From positions 1 through 64,000 of the forward strand of contig JBAZZT010000002.1 in NCBI GenBank assembly GCA_041658705.1: a stretch of DNA of 64,000 nt. The letters are read 5' to 3'. The position numbers and the translations under genes are program-made. Under the pieces are notes generated by a model. It saw only the letters and a list, made by a program, of their open reading frames with translations. It was not told where the DNA came from and searched no databases. Shown here piece by piece: positions 43,495 to 51,179 of this stretch (positions within the stretch are counted from its first letter, which is position 1; each line of letters opens with the position of its first letter). The DNA comes from CAIKNB01 sp041658705 (lineage in GTDB: Bacteria > Patescibacteriota > Patescibacteriia > 2-12-FULL-60-25).

Positions 43495-44517
43495 ATGAAT
43501 TTTTTACACAACTTTGACCTCAAAAAAGCCTTTAAGATCGCGGGTCTCGGCCTCTTGGCCGTGGTAGTGTTGGTCATAATATTAACTTTCCTTAATTCGT
43601 CGGTTGGCCCCTTGCGTCAGACGGCGGGTGGTTCGAATGTTTCCAGTCAAGGAGTAAGTACCTTTAACTATAAAGTGAGTGATGCGGCGTATCCGGAGGC
43701 GGGGATGGCGGAGTTGTCGGTCAGGAACGTGGCTCCGATGCCGCCCTCGGGCGACAGCGGCACGACCGGGAATACCGCCGAGGACTTTGAAGTCACGAGC
43801 TATCGCGGCACCATCGAGACGCGCGAGCTCAAAACGACTTGCGCTAAAATCGTCGAGCTCAAAGCTCTTGATTACGTCATCTTCGAGAATGCCAACGAAG
43901 CGGAACATAGCTGCGATTATACTTTCAAAGTCGAACGCAAAAACGCGGATGAAATCTTGGCCAAGGTAAAGGAACTCAATCCCAAGGAACTGGTCGTGGA
44001 TACGAAGTCGATAAAACGGACGGTCGACGACTTTACGAGCGAGATCGAGATCCTACAAAAAAAGAAATTGACGGTCGAGAATACGCTGGATAATGCCATC
44101 AAAGCCTATGACGACATCACAGCCGTCGCCACCAGCGCCAAAGACGCGGCCAGTTTGTCCAAGATTATCGACAGCAAAATCCAGACTTTGGAACGTCTGA
44201 CCCAAGAACGCATCAACATCAGCACGCAGCTTGACCGCTTGGCCCGCTCCAAAGCCGAACAACTCGACAAACTCGAATACACTTATTTCTATTTGAGCGT
44301 CTACGAGAACAAATATCTTGACGGCAAGCAAATCAAGGATTCATGGAAAGCGGCGGTCAAAGAGTTCGTGACTGACGTCAACAAGATAGCCCAAGACGTC
44401 TCGATCAATCTCGTGACCGTGCTCCTGTACATCCTGCAAATCGTCCTCTATTTCTTCATCCTGCTCATTATCGGCAAGTACGTCTGGCGCTGGGCCAAGG
44501 CGATCTGGAAAAAATAG
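43495..44517 (+). CDS. DUF4349 family membrane protein
   Basis: A 340-aa protein with the DUF4349 layout: N-terminal membrane helix (about residues 14-35), an extracytoplasmic domain with two cysteines (TTCAKIVEL, AEHSCDYTF), a long coiled coil (about 180-275), and a C-terminal membrane helix (about 305-330). The function of the family is unknown; it is often found as a membrane-anchored putative lipoprotein. TATAAT (43481-43486) ends eight bases before the ATG, predicting a near-leaderless mRNA. Confidence 0.85.
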   Translation: MNFLHNFDLKKAFKIAGLGLLAVVVLVIILTFLNSSVGPLRQTAGGSNVSSQGVSTFNYKVSDAAYPEAGMAELSVRNVAPMPPSGDSGTTGNTAEDFEVTSYRGTIETRELKTTCAKIVELKALDYVIFENANEAEHSCDYTFKVERKNADEILAKVKELNPKELVVDTKSIKRTVDDFTSEIEILQKKKLTVENTLDNAIKAYDDITAVATSAKDAASLSKIIDSKIQTLERLTQERINISTQLDRLARSKAEQLDKLEYTYFYLSVYENKYLDGKQIKDSWKAAVKEFVTDVNKIAQDVSINLVTVLLYILQIVLYFFILLIIGKYVWRWAKAIWKK

Positions 44518-44526
44518 AGAGCAACG

Positions 44527-44556
44527 AAGAAGTCGCCACTCGGGGCGACTTCTTCT
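44527..44556 (+). terminator. Terminator after the DUF4349 gene
   Basis: GAAGAAGTCGCC-ACTCG-GGGCGACTTCTTC followed by TTTA. Confidence 0.88.
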
Positions 44557-44629
44557 TTACCCGGCCATCTAATTTTAATTATGCTATCCTTAGGCAGATA
44601 ATTAACGGTCCAACCATAATTTAAAACTT

Positions 44630-45712
44630 ATGTCGAAAGCCAACTCCAGGCTCGGCGCGCTAGCGGTCATGTCTTTTGCCTTGATGTTATTAGGCGCCGG
44701 ATGCGGAAGCGGAAAAACGCCGGAAAGCATCAAGACCCCGACAAGCAAGCCGGCGGTGAAGGAAATTTTTGAACCGCTGAAGTTGATCTACGAGCTGAAA
44801 AATTACGGCCCCACGGGTCCGAGCGGAAAATTGACCATGACTTTGTGGTTGGAAGGCAAGCAGCAATGCGCCGGCCGGGAAGCTTACCTAGGGGTCATGA
44901 AGATGGATAATGCCGGTCCGAATTCTTCTTCGGCGTGGGCCAAAGTGACGATCTATGCCGATAACGGCCAAATGGCGATCAGCCGATTCGACAACGAAGA
45001 TAAGCTGGCTTTCGACGATCTCAAGGCGGAATACAACCAGTTCGATATCGCGCTCACCATGAATTCCATCTTTGCCTACGCCGGCCAAAATTTCAATTCT
45101 TCCGAAGCCTGGAGCGCGACTTCTCCCGTCATCCTCAAAGACGTCGACAGCGGGATGTCCATCACTAATTATTCCATCATCCGCCAAGACGAGCAGACCG
45201 GCGGAGTAGCACCCTGCCAAAAATTCAAGATCGTCTCCAAAGGGACGAATATGGAAGGGACGCTTAAGGCTTGCGTGGCCAAAGAGCTCGGCCAGATCAA
45301 ATTGCCTTTCGTCGTTTCCTTCGCCTTCGACGCCCAAGGCCGACCCAGTCCCGGCTGGGAGCTCAAGAGCTACGCCAAAGAGACATCCGGCGTGGCCTCG
45401 GCGGTGCAATGTTTGGAACCGATCAAATGCGTTTACCAGAAAGAACCGACCCAGGCCGAAAGAAGCTCTTGCGGCGCCAAGGGCGGACGAATCGAACAGC
45501 GCAGGGACGATACAGGCTGCGTCACGGAAAATGTCTGTTTGACGCAAGATGATACCGCCAACGAAACGATAACCAGGACGCAAGGACCGGGTTGTCCGAT
45601 AAATCCGGAGGTGAAGAAAAAATACCTTAAGTGCATGAAGAACAACCAGCCGAATCTTGAGGTGACCAGGAGCACAGAGGAAGGATGCACTTTGGACATC
45701 ACCTGCCGCTGA
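44630..45712 (+). CDS. Lipoprotein, 360 aa
   Basis: Signal peptide with lipobox LGAGC (Cys25) and the mature start GSGKTPESIKTPTSKP. The middle (about 45-260) looks like a beta-rich domain; the C-terminal 110 residues are cysteine-rich (about eight Cys) in two repeats of a CxxxxN-like pattern (ECLxPIKCVY, SSCGAKGGRI, GCVTENVCL, GCPINPEVKKKYLKC, GCTLDITC). No family recognised. It is expected on the outer face of the membrane. No SD. Confidence 0.75.
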   Translation: MSKANSRLGALAVMSFALMLLGAGCGSGKTPESIKTPTSKPAVKEIFEPLKLIYELKNYGPTGPSGKLTMTLWLEGKQQCAGREAYLGVMKMDNAGPNSSSAWAKVTIYADNGQMAISRFDNEDKLAFDDLKAEYNQFDIALTMNSIFAYAGQNFNSSEAWSATSPVILKDVDSGMSITNYSIIRQDEQTGGVAPCQKFKIVSKGTNMEGTLKACVAKELGQIKLPFVVSFAFDAQGRPSPGWELKSYAKETSGVASAVQCLEPIKCVYQKEPTQAERSSCGAKGGRIEQRRDDTGCVTENVCLTQDDTANETITRTQGPGCPINPEVKKKYLKCMKNNQPNLEVTRSTEEGCTLDITCR

Positions 45713-45825
45713 TGAAACCACGGAGCGCAAGCTCTTCCACGCCTCTGCGTCATGCCGAAATAACCCGCGCCGATAAATGAATGTAGACATAATTCGATGT
45801 CTCATGCTACATTCTGCTTAATCAT

Positions 45826-46005
45826 ATGTTTCGCCGGATTGCCACTTTCTTCAAAGCTCACTTTCCTGTCCACAAGGAGAAGGAGTTTGAGGTTACACCG
45901 TTGGCCGTCTCGCGAAACGCAAAAAATAACCAGGCAGCGGAGGTTGCAGCCCGCGAAGTCGTATCTCGGTATGGCGACGCTCTAAAATCGTTGTCGGTGA
46001 AGTAG
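45826..46005 (+). CDS. Putative small antitoxin-like ORF, 59 aa
   Basis: A short ORF (MFRRIATFF...KSLSVK) ending two bases before the Doc-like reading frame. It is basic, with a central helix (AAEVAAREVVSRYGDALKSL) similar in character to antitoxins preceding Fic/Doc genes. That role is inferred only from position. The region is AT-richer and eroded. Confidence 0.45.
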   Translation: MFRRIATFFKAHFPVHKEKEFEVTPLAVSRNAKNNQAAEVAAREVVSRYGDALKSLSVK

Positions 46006-46006
46006 T

Positions 46007-46417
46007 GTGAGCTTGGTCTACCCAAGTGAAGAGGATTTGCATAGATATAAGGATGTGCTTTTGAGTTTGCAGTTCCCGTATCTTCCGCCTATGGACAATC
46101 GATGAGCCCAGGACATGTTCACGCTGTTCGAGTTGGTACGTATGCTGCCGGAATGTACAGACGATTTCGCAATTGCCGCCGCAAATCTATTTTTTAAAGT
46201 GGCGAAGAATCATCGTAGGTACGACGGAAATAAAAGGAGTGCCATTTGTTGCTTTATTTTTTTTGGTATTTTAAACAATCAAAAAAAGCAGCAACACGAG
46301 TAGAGAAATAGAAGATTTGGCCCTTGAAGTAGCCGCCTCATGCGGAAACACAGGTAATCAACTCGTGCCACGACTGCGTGCCATTTTTGAACAAAAAGCG
46401 TCTCCTTTTTCCTAGCC
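46007..46417 (+). pseudogene. Decayed Doc/Fic-type toxin
   Basis: Reading from GTG 46007, a frame (VSLVYPSEEDLHRYKDVL...) is stopped by TGA at 46103-46105, continues in the same frame from 46106 to a TAG at 46301-46303, and is then picked up in another frame (REIEDLALEVAASCGN...) until 46417. The middle holds the Doc-type motif FKVAKNHRRYDGNKRSA (HxFx(D)GNKR form). The internal stop and the later frameshift make it a pseudogene. TGA is a normal stop elsewhere in the window, so recoding is unlikely. Confidence 0.7.
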
Positions 46418-46505
46418 AGTAAAAATAGAACGATTGAAAAAAGAGGGGTCGAAGCGGGGGGTCTAGTCCAACCCTTGCTTTTTATCCCGAAATCGGCTAT
46501 GCTCC

Positions 46506-46934
46506 GTGAACTCTATTATGACCTACCAACCAAAAGGGATGAGAACCCCCTATCACAGCGACAAACCGGGCCGGAAGTTCGGTGGCGGGGATTTTCAAAA
46601 ACGCAGCTTTGGCGGCAAAAGCTTCGGTCCTCCCCAATTGCATAAAGCCAAATGCGCGGAATGCGGCGAGATGTGCGAAGTGCCTTTCAAGCCGAACGGC
46701 AAAAAGCCGGTGCTGTGCAGCCGTTGCTTTAAGCAAGACGGCGCGCCCGGTTCCAAGAAACCTTGGGAACGCCAACCAGCCAGGTTCGAATCCACCGATC
46801 GTCCCCGGTTCAGCGCCCCGGCCGAAAGATCCGAAGGCGGCATCAGCCAGGTACAGTTCAAGACCTTGAACGCCAAATTGGACAAGATCCTGGAAGCCCT
46901 GACCGCAGCTGGAATCGCGGATGACGAAGAATAA
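46506..46934 (+). CDS. CxxC-x17-CxxC zinc-ribbon protein
   Basis: A 142-aa basic protein. Gly/Lys/Arg-rich flanks surround one zinc ribbon: CAEC, 17 residues, CSRC, with a further Cys in between (GEMCEVPF). This is the CxxC-x17-CxxC domain common in CPR genomes, with probable nucleic-acid binding. The C-terminus (QVQFKTLNAKLDKILEALTAAG) is a short helix likely to multimerise. A TATGCT box lies about 15 bases upstream of the ATG. Confidence 0.85.
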   Translation: MNSIMTYQPKGMRTPYHSDKPGRKFGGGDFQKRSFGGKSFGPPQLHKAKCAECGEMCEVPFKPNGKKPVLCSRCFKQDGAPGSKKPWERQPARFESTDRPRFSAPAERSEGGISQVQFKTLNAKLDKILEALTAAGIADDEE

Positions 46935-46943
46935 AACATCACG

Positions 46944-46970
46944 AACCGCCGGAACCCCCGGCGGTTTTTG
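46944..46970 (+). terminator. Terminator after the zinc-ribbon gene
   Basis: AACCGCCGG-AACC-CCCGGCGGTTTTT. Confidence 0.9.
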
Positions 46971-47005
46971 ATATCATTTGATTGTCATCGTGCCCTTTTA
47001 AAATC

Positions 47006-47124
47006 TGTCATCTTGAGCGGAGCAGCAGCGCAGTCGATGGACCTTTATCAGCCATCGGTTCAGAGATTGCTCGTAAAGGTCCTTCGACCACGTAGAACGT
47101 GGCGCGGCAAGCTCAGGATGACAA
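47006..47124. repeat. RepA palindrome, copy 8 (enlarged)
   Basis: TGTCATCTTGAGCGGAGC...GCTCAGGATGACA. The right arm carries an extra small palindrome (CCACGTAGAACGTGG). Confidence 0.85.
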
Positions 47125-47172
47125 TTTATCTTTTTGGCTATCCTCTATTTTTTGTTCTCTAGCTCCGCATGC

Positions 47173-47200
47173 TTGACTATTCCAAAGCATGCGCTAAAGT
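47173..47200 (+). promoter_or_regulatory. Promoter of the 47220 gene
   Basis: TTGACT (47173-47178), 16 nt, TAAAGT (47195-47200). AGGAGG (47208-47213) precedes ATG 47220 by six bases. Confidence 0.82.
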
Positions 47201-47219
47201 GTCGGCCAGGAGGTTGAAA

Positions 47220-47501
47220 ATGAGCGTACTTTGTCTGCGTCCGCAAGATGCCATGAGACTCATAGAACTGGCCCGAAGTCCAATCCCGCCACACATCGCC
47301 GCCTTCAAGAACGAGATGGAAGGCGAAATCAAGGCCGCCGAACTCGCGGCGTCGATAACAGGAGTGATTGACGAGGCGAGAATCATCAAGCTCGCCCAAA
47401 TGAAGCTCCACCTCGACACGCTTTACGCCGAGTGGACCATGCAACAGCTCTCGCTCAAACGCGAAAACCTGGAGGAAATCTCCGAACCTTCGGAACGCTA
47501 G
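47220..47501 (+). CDS. Hypothetical protein, 93 aa
   Basis: Not recognised. A small helical protein (IAAFKNEMEGEIKAAELAASITGVIDEARIIKLAQMKLHLDTLYAEWTMQQ) with heptad-like character, so it may dimerise through a coiled coil. An in-frame ATG at 47169 overlaps the promoter; ATG 47220 with a perfect SD is correct. It is an isolated transcription unit with promoter, SD and terminator. Confidence 0.7.
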   Translation: MSVLCLRPQDAMRLIELARSPIPPHIAAFKNEMEGEIKAAELAASITGVIDEARIIKLAQMKLHLDTLYAEWTMQQLSLKRENLEEISEPSER

Positions 47502-47510
47502 CCCCAGCCT

Positions 47511-47555
47511 ACCGCGCGCCGCAGTCGCCCTGACTGTGCCGCGGTCTTTTTTTTA
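47511..47555 (+). terminator. Terminator of the 47220 gene
   Basis: ACCGCGCGCCGCAGTC-GCCCT-GACTGTGCCGCGGT, then CTTTTTTTTT. Confidence 0.88.
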
Positions 47556-47576
47556 TGACTGAATTATGACTGAAAT

Positions 47577-47660
47577 GTCATTGCGAGCGCATAATCTAAA
47601 CGCGCGCGGCAATCTCTGAATCCCGGAGATTGCTTCGTCGTTGCTACTCCTCGCAATGAC
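47577..47660. repeat. RepB palindrome, copy 6 (overlaps the flavoprotein stop)
   Basis: GTCATTGCGAGCGCATA...CTCCTCGCAATGAC. Its right end codes for the last residues and stop of the 47644 gene. Confidence 0.9.
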
Positions 47661-48897
47661 GAGGGGGCAACGCCGCATGCTCGCCGGCGCTTCGTCCGGT
47701 CGCCCAAGCTGACGTCAGATTAAAACCGCCGGTGAAGCCGTCGATGTCCAATATTTCTCCGGCGAAAAAAAGTCCGGGACAGCGCAGCGACTCCATCGTC
47801 TTCGGATTGACTTCTTTGAGATTCACGCCGCCCGCCGTGACGAATTCGTCGCCGGTGCCGCGGGCGACGACGCGCAGGGGAATATTCTTGAGCCACGTCA
47901 CGAGCGCGAGAATCTCGGCCTTGGAAAGTTCATTGGCGCGCTTATCTCCAAGCTTGATTTCACGCACCGCGATTTGAGCCAACGATTTTGGGATCAACGA
48001 GGTCAGGATATTTTCCGGCTGCTTTTTCGGCGTCTGCAGCAGCGCCACCACGAAACGCTGTCGCAACTGTTCGATCGTCGCTTCCGGAAAGAGGTCGATG
48101 GATATTTCCAACGGATGATCCTTGCCGAAGCGCTCGAACGCAAGCAACGACGAAAGCGCAAACACCGCCGGGCCGCTGATGCCTTTATGAGTAAACAAAA
48201 ACGGTCCCATGAACTGCGCTTTGGCTGGCGTCTTGGCGGAAAGCCGCGCGCCCACAAAACTCAAGCCGCTCACTTCGGCTGGCCAAGTCTCGCGCGTCTC
48301 GAACGAACTTAAACTCGGCGCCAGAGGCGTCAGCGTGTGACCGAAGGAAAGCGCAAAAGCATAACCGTCACCAGTCGAACCCGTCTGCCGATAAGCCTGG
48401 CCGCCGGTGGTCAAGATGATCCGCTCGACAATCAACGGCTCTGGGTTGTCTTTAAGGATGATCGAAAATCCTGACTTCGTTTTCTCGATTCGTTCGACCG
48501 ACGAACGCAATAGAACCTGGACGCCGGAGGCTCGGAAAAGTTTCTCGAATACGCGAACCACGTCTTTGCCGTCGTTCGAGCGAGGGAAGACGCGCAAGTC
48601 GTCTTCGATTTTCAGAGGAACGTCGTGATTCTCAAACCACGCATAAATCGCTTCCGGACCGAACGCATACAGCGCGGACAAGAGGAACTTTCCGCCGCGT
48701 GGATATTTGGTCAGCACAGTCCGGATGTCATGCAGGCCCGTCGTCAGATTGCAGCGCCCGCCGCCGGAAAGAATGACTTTTTTTCCCAACCCGTCATTTT
48801 TTTCAAGCACAAAAATCTCCGCGGACGGATTCGTCTCTCGCGCCGCCGCCGCAGCCATCAACCCCGCCGCGCCGCCGCCGATCACCGCGATTTTCAT
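47644..48897 (-). CDS. NAD(P)/FAD-dependent oxidoreductase (HI0933/YhiN family)
   Basis: A flavoprotein of 417 aa. FAD dinucleotide motif VIGGGAAGLMAAAAAR at the very N-terminus, then VLSGGGRCNLTT, LTTGGQAYRQTGSTGDGYAFA and LFFAGEILDIDGFTGGFNL, all hallmarks of the family, whose role is unclear. The start is ATG 48897, with a TATACA box six bases upstream on the minus strand. The last residues RHCEE-stop are read from a RepB palindrome, so the native C-terminus was altered by the insertion. An upstream extension to 48981 is repeat sequence. Confidence 0.88.
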   Translation of the reverse strand: MKIAVIGGGAAGLMAAAAARETNPSAEIFVLEKNDGLGKKVILSGGGRCNLTTGLHDIRTVLTKYPRGGKFLLSALYAFGPEAIYAWFENHDVPLKIEDDLRVFPRSNDGKDVVRVFEKLFRASGVQVLLRSSVERIEKTKSGFSIILKDNPEPLIVERIILTTGGQAYRQTGSTGDGYAFALSFGHTLTPLAPSLSSFETRETWPAEVSGLSFVGARLSAKTPAKAQFMGPFLFTHKGISGPAVFALSSLLAFERFGKDHPLEISIDLFPEATIEQLRQRFVVALLQTPKKQPENILTSLIPKSLAQIAVREIKLGDKRANELSKAEILALVTWLKNIPLRVVARGTGDEFVTAGGVNLKEVNPKTMESLRCPGLFFAGEILDIDGFTGGFNLTSAWATGRSAGEHAALPPRHCEE

Positions 48898-48945
48898 GCA
48901 GACTGTATAACACGAACAAATAGGAGTGTCACTTATGTGACTTGC

Positions 48946-49065
48946 GTCATTGCGAGCGCATAATCCAAAAGCGCGTGGCAATCTCTGGATTCCGGAGATT
49001 GCTTCGTCGCGTAAAGCGACGTGGTCGCAACGCGACTTTACGTCGTTGCTACTCCTTGCAATGAC
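48946..49065. repeat. RepB palindrome, copy 7 with nested insert
   Basis: GTCATTGCGAGCGCATA...CTCCTTGCAATGAC, 120 bp, longer than other copies because a small palindrome (GTCGCGTAAAGCGAC, GTCGCAACGCGAC) sits inside the right arm. Confidence 0.88.
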
Positions 49066-49135
49066 AAAAGTATATTCATCCGAAAACGCAAGTTTTGCGG
49101 TCTGCTACCGCGTGAGTTAGAATGTCGATCAACGT

Positions 49136-49301
49136 ATGACCGAAAAAGCGATATTCGAAAGAGCGACGAATCCGCAGCAATACGACATGCCTGACTTAAA
49201 ATGGGCGCATGAAGCCCACCGAAGCCTACATGACGGATGTCCCGAAATACCGCGAGCTGGCCGAAATCCCGCTCTGCCGCTTATTTGTGTTCACGAAATA
49301 G
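49136..49301 (+). pseudogene. Frameshifted small gene
   Basis: From ATG 49136 the frame reads MTEKAIFERATNPQQYDMPD and LKWAHE; a second frame from ATG 49209 reads MKPTEAYMTDVPKYRELAEI...FVFTK-stop. The second frame looks more protein-like after 49209 than the first, so one deletion or insertion probably joined them. Not recognised. A TTAGAAT box lies about 12 bases upstream. Confidence 0.4.
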
Positions 49302-49537
49302 ACGGTATAAATCGGGGGTTGCGCGAGCCGATGCCATGGGTAGTTCCTATCTTATTGATAGCAGGAAAAAAGTCGTGAATTGCAGACCTGTTTGGAAAAA
49401 TCTATAATCCGTTGGGCGTAAACGGTGGAGAACAGCAAAAGCAACGACAAGACTGTTTGGATCAATTCAGTAATCAGTAAAACAAAATGGTTCATGGATG
49501 CAATGTGCTTGATAAAGTAAATTAGACCCCGTTGACT
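49302..49537. other. Intergenic region with a promoter and about 120-nt leader
   Basis: It holds a sigma-70-type promoter (49380-49408) and a long untranslated leader before the methyltransferase-queD pair. No palindrome family. I see no riboswitch I can name. Confidence 0.5.
49380..49408 (+). promoter_or_regulatory. Promoter of the methyltransferase-queD operon
   Basis: TTGCAG (49380-49385), 17 nt, TATAAT (49403-49408). Confidence 0.75.
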
Positions 49538-50257
49538 ATGGAGCTGAATAACTACGATCTGTTAGCCGCAAAATACCGCGAGACTGATTTGAAACCCGAC
49601 AAGCATTTTTCGATTTTACCTACCGTTTTGCAGGCGGTTGGCGATCTGTCAGGAAAAACCGTTTTGGATTTGGGTTGTGGCAGCGGGTTCTTTTCTCGTG
49701 CCTTAGCTGATGCAGGCACGAGCGATGTGCTTGGCATCGACAGTTCTGCGGCTCAAGTTGATTTGGCAAAAAAAGAGCCACGTCCTAACGTGAAATACCT
49801 TGTCGATGATGTTTTCAAAGCTTTGTTGCCAAAGGCAGATATTGTTTGTGCGTCATTTCTCATAAACTATCTTTCTTCAAAGACTGAACTTGTCGCATTT
49901 CTCAAAAAAGTAAGAGAGGCATTGGGTGAAGGCGGGAGAGCGATTTTTGTTATCGACCTTCCTTCCGGTCGAGATTTGAAGAAATACGGCGCACGCAAAA
50001 CCGTTCATGGTTCCTATGCAGATGGCACTCCTATGACGTTGGAGCTTTTTGATGGTAATGAGAAGCTCATCTGTGTATTGGAGGCGTATTTCGTTGCACC
50101 ATCCACTTTCGAAGCAGCTCTCAAGGAGGCGGGGTTCTCTACCGTGCGGAAAATCACGCCAGCTGTTTCCAAGGAAGGGATAGATGCCTATGGTGAGGAG
50201 TACTGGCGGTCATATCTTGTTGATACGGAGTTGGGATATTATCTTTGTCTTACATAA
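49538..50257 (+). CDS. Class I SAM-dependent methyltransferase
   Basis: A 239-aa methyltransferase. Motif I TVLDLGCGSGFFSRALADAG (about residues 41-60), motif II GIDSSAAQVDLAKKE, and ADIVCASFLINYLSSK are typical of Methyltransf_25/11. It probably acts on a small molecule. ATG 49538 is chosen over TTG 49532. It is AT-richer than flanking housekeeping genes. Only four bases separate its stop from queD, so the two are one unit; a link to a modified pterin or nucleoside is possible but unproven. Confidence 0.8.
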   Translation: MELNNYDLLAAKYRETDLKPDKHFSILPTVLQAVGDLSGKTVLDLGCGSGFFSRALADAGTSDVLGIDSSAAQVDLAKKEPRPNVKYLVDDVFKALLPKADIVCASFLINYLSSKTELVAFLKKVREALGEGGRAIFVIDLPSGRDLKKYGARKTVHGSYADGTPMTLELFDGNEKLICVLEAYFVAPSTFEAALKEAGFSTVRKITPAVSKEGIDAYGEEYWRSYLVDTELGYYLCLT

Positions 50258-50261
50258 AGTT

Positions 50262-50702
50262 ATGCGTATATCAAAACGGATTGAGTGGTGCATGGGGCAC
50301 CGATTAGCAAACCATGAGGGCGGTTGTCGGAACCTTCACGGACATCAGTATGTGCTTGAAGTTGTGATCGAGGGCGAAATCAACCAAGAGAAAAACTCCT
50401 CAAGTCGAGGAATGGTGGTTGATTTTGGAGAGGTGAAAGAAGTCTTACAGAAATACGTTCATGACATTTGCGACCACGCTTTTATGGTCGCGGAGAGCGA
50501 TACCATCATGACGGATTTCTTCCAACAGAATCCTGATTTGAAGCACGTTACCGTGCCGTTTGATTCAACGGCGGAGAATATCGCGCAATGGCTTTTTACC
50601 AACATTAAAAATGAACTCGAAAAAATAGGGGGTATTCGTCTTTATTCTGTTCAGCTTTGGGAGACGCCCTTCAACTGGGCGCTTGTAGAGAGTGATAAAT
50701 GA
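50262..50702 (+). CDS. queD: 6-pyruvoyl-tetrahydropterin synthase / QueD family
   Basis: A 146-aa member of the PTPS/QueD family. The zinc-binding histidines are in MGHRLAN and CRNLHGHQY; the cysteine before LHGH matches the QueD catalytic cysteine (QueD CGRLHGH). Later features are VVDFGEVKEVL, ICDHAFMV and LWETPFNWALV (catalytic Glu). QueD makes 6-carboxy-tetrahydropterin for queuosine. No queC, queE or queF is in the window, so whether it works in queuosine or another pterin route is open. ATG 50262 is the start that restores the usual family N-terminus (ISKRIEW). Confidence 0.88.
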   Translation: MRISKRIEWCMGHRLANHEGGCRNLHGHQYVLEVVIEGEINQEKNSSSRGMVVDFGEVKEVLQKYVHDICDHAFMVAESDTIMTDFFQQNPDLKHVTVPFDSTAENIAQWLFTNIKNELEKIGGIRLYSVQLWETPFNWALVESDK

Positions 50703-51179
50703 ACCAAACTCACCTCTGTCAGCAGAGGTCGAGAAAAGCCTATGAACTCAAACGATTTTTACTGCCAAGAGATTTTTTCTGGAAAAACAAGTTGCAGCGA
50801 GTGTCGCACAAAGACACATTGTGCGACCAAATAAATGGGGCCTGACCCCGTTAAAACTCTGATTAAGGTCATCCTCACGAAAGCGGGGATCTCCGATTTC
50901 AGAGATCCCAGCTCGCGCTGCTGCTGGGCCGGGATGACAGGGGGCCGGGATGATGCATCTTTCTTCTGTCATTACAGGTTCAACCCGGTAATCCAGACCC
51001 TGAAAACATTGGAAGGTTTTTCTCTCTAGATCCCCCGGTTAAACCGGAGGATGACAGATGTGGGGGGGGGCGGAGGATGGCGCCTCTTATTTCTGTCATT
51101 ACCCGGTTGAACCGGGTAATCCAGAGAGTAGAAGTCTTCCATGGGAAGACAGGGAGGGTGCGGGATGACTGTCAAATTT
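50703..51179. other. Gene-poor region with RepE-type palindromes and a possible HIT remnant
   Basis: It holds a hairpin CCTCTG-TCAG-CAGAGG (50713-50728), a possible HIT-like fragment (50742-50834), and several RepE-type elements (50862-50945, 50968-51060, 51095-51170) with words GCGGGGATCTCC, CCCGGTTGAACCGGGTAATCC and GGATGACAG. No complete gene. Confidence 0.55.
50742..50834 (+). pseudogene. Possible HIT-family fragment
   Basis: A 30-codon frame begins MNSNDFYCQEIFSGKT, which resembles the start of HIT (histidine triad) proteins; the rest diverges and stops. A neighbouring frame (VAASVAQRHIVRPNKWG) may be another piece. No HxHxH motif. Weak. Confidence 0.3.

Noticed and set aside
46007..46417. 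TGA read as glycine (SR1/Gracilibacteria code) in the Doc-like frame
   Set aside because: Many intact genes in the window end in TGA (for example tRNA-adjacent and atp genes), and a second frameshift is present, so decay explains the stop better.
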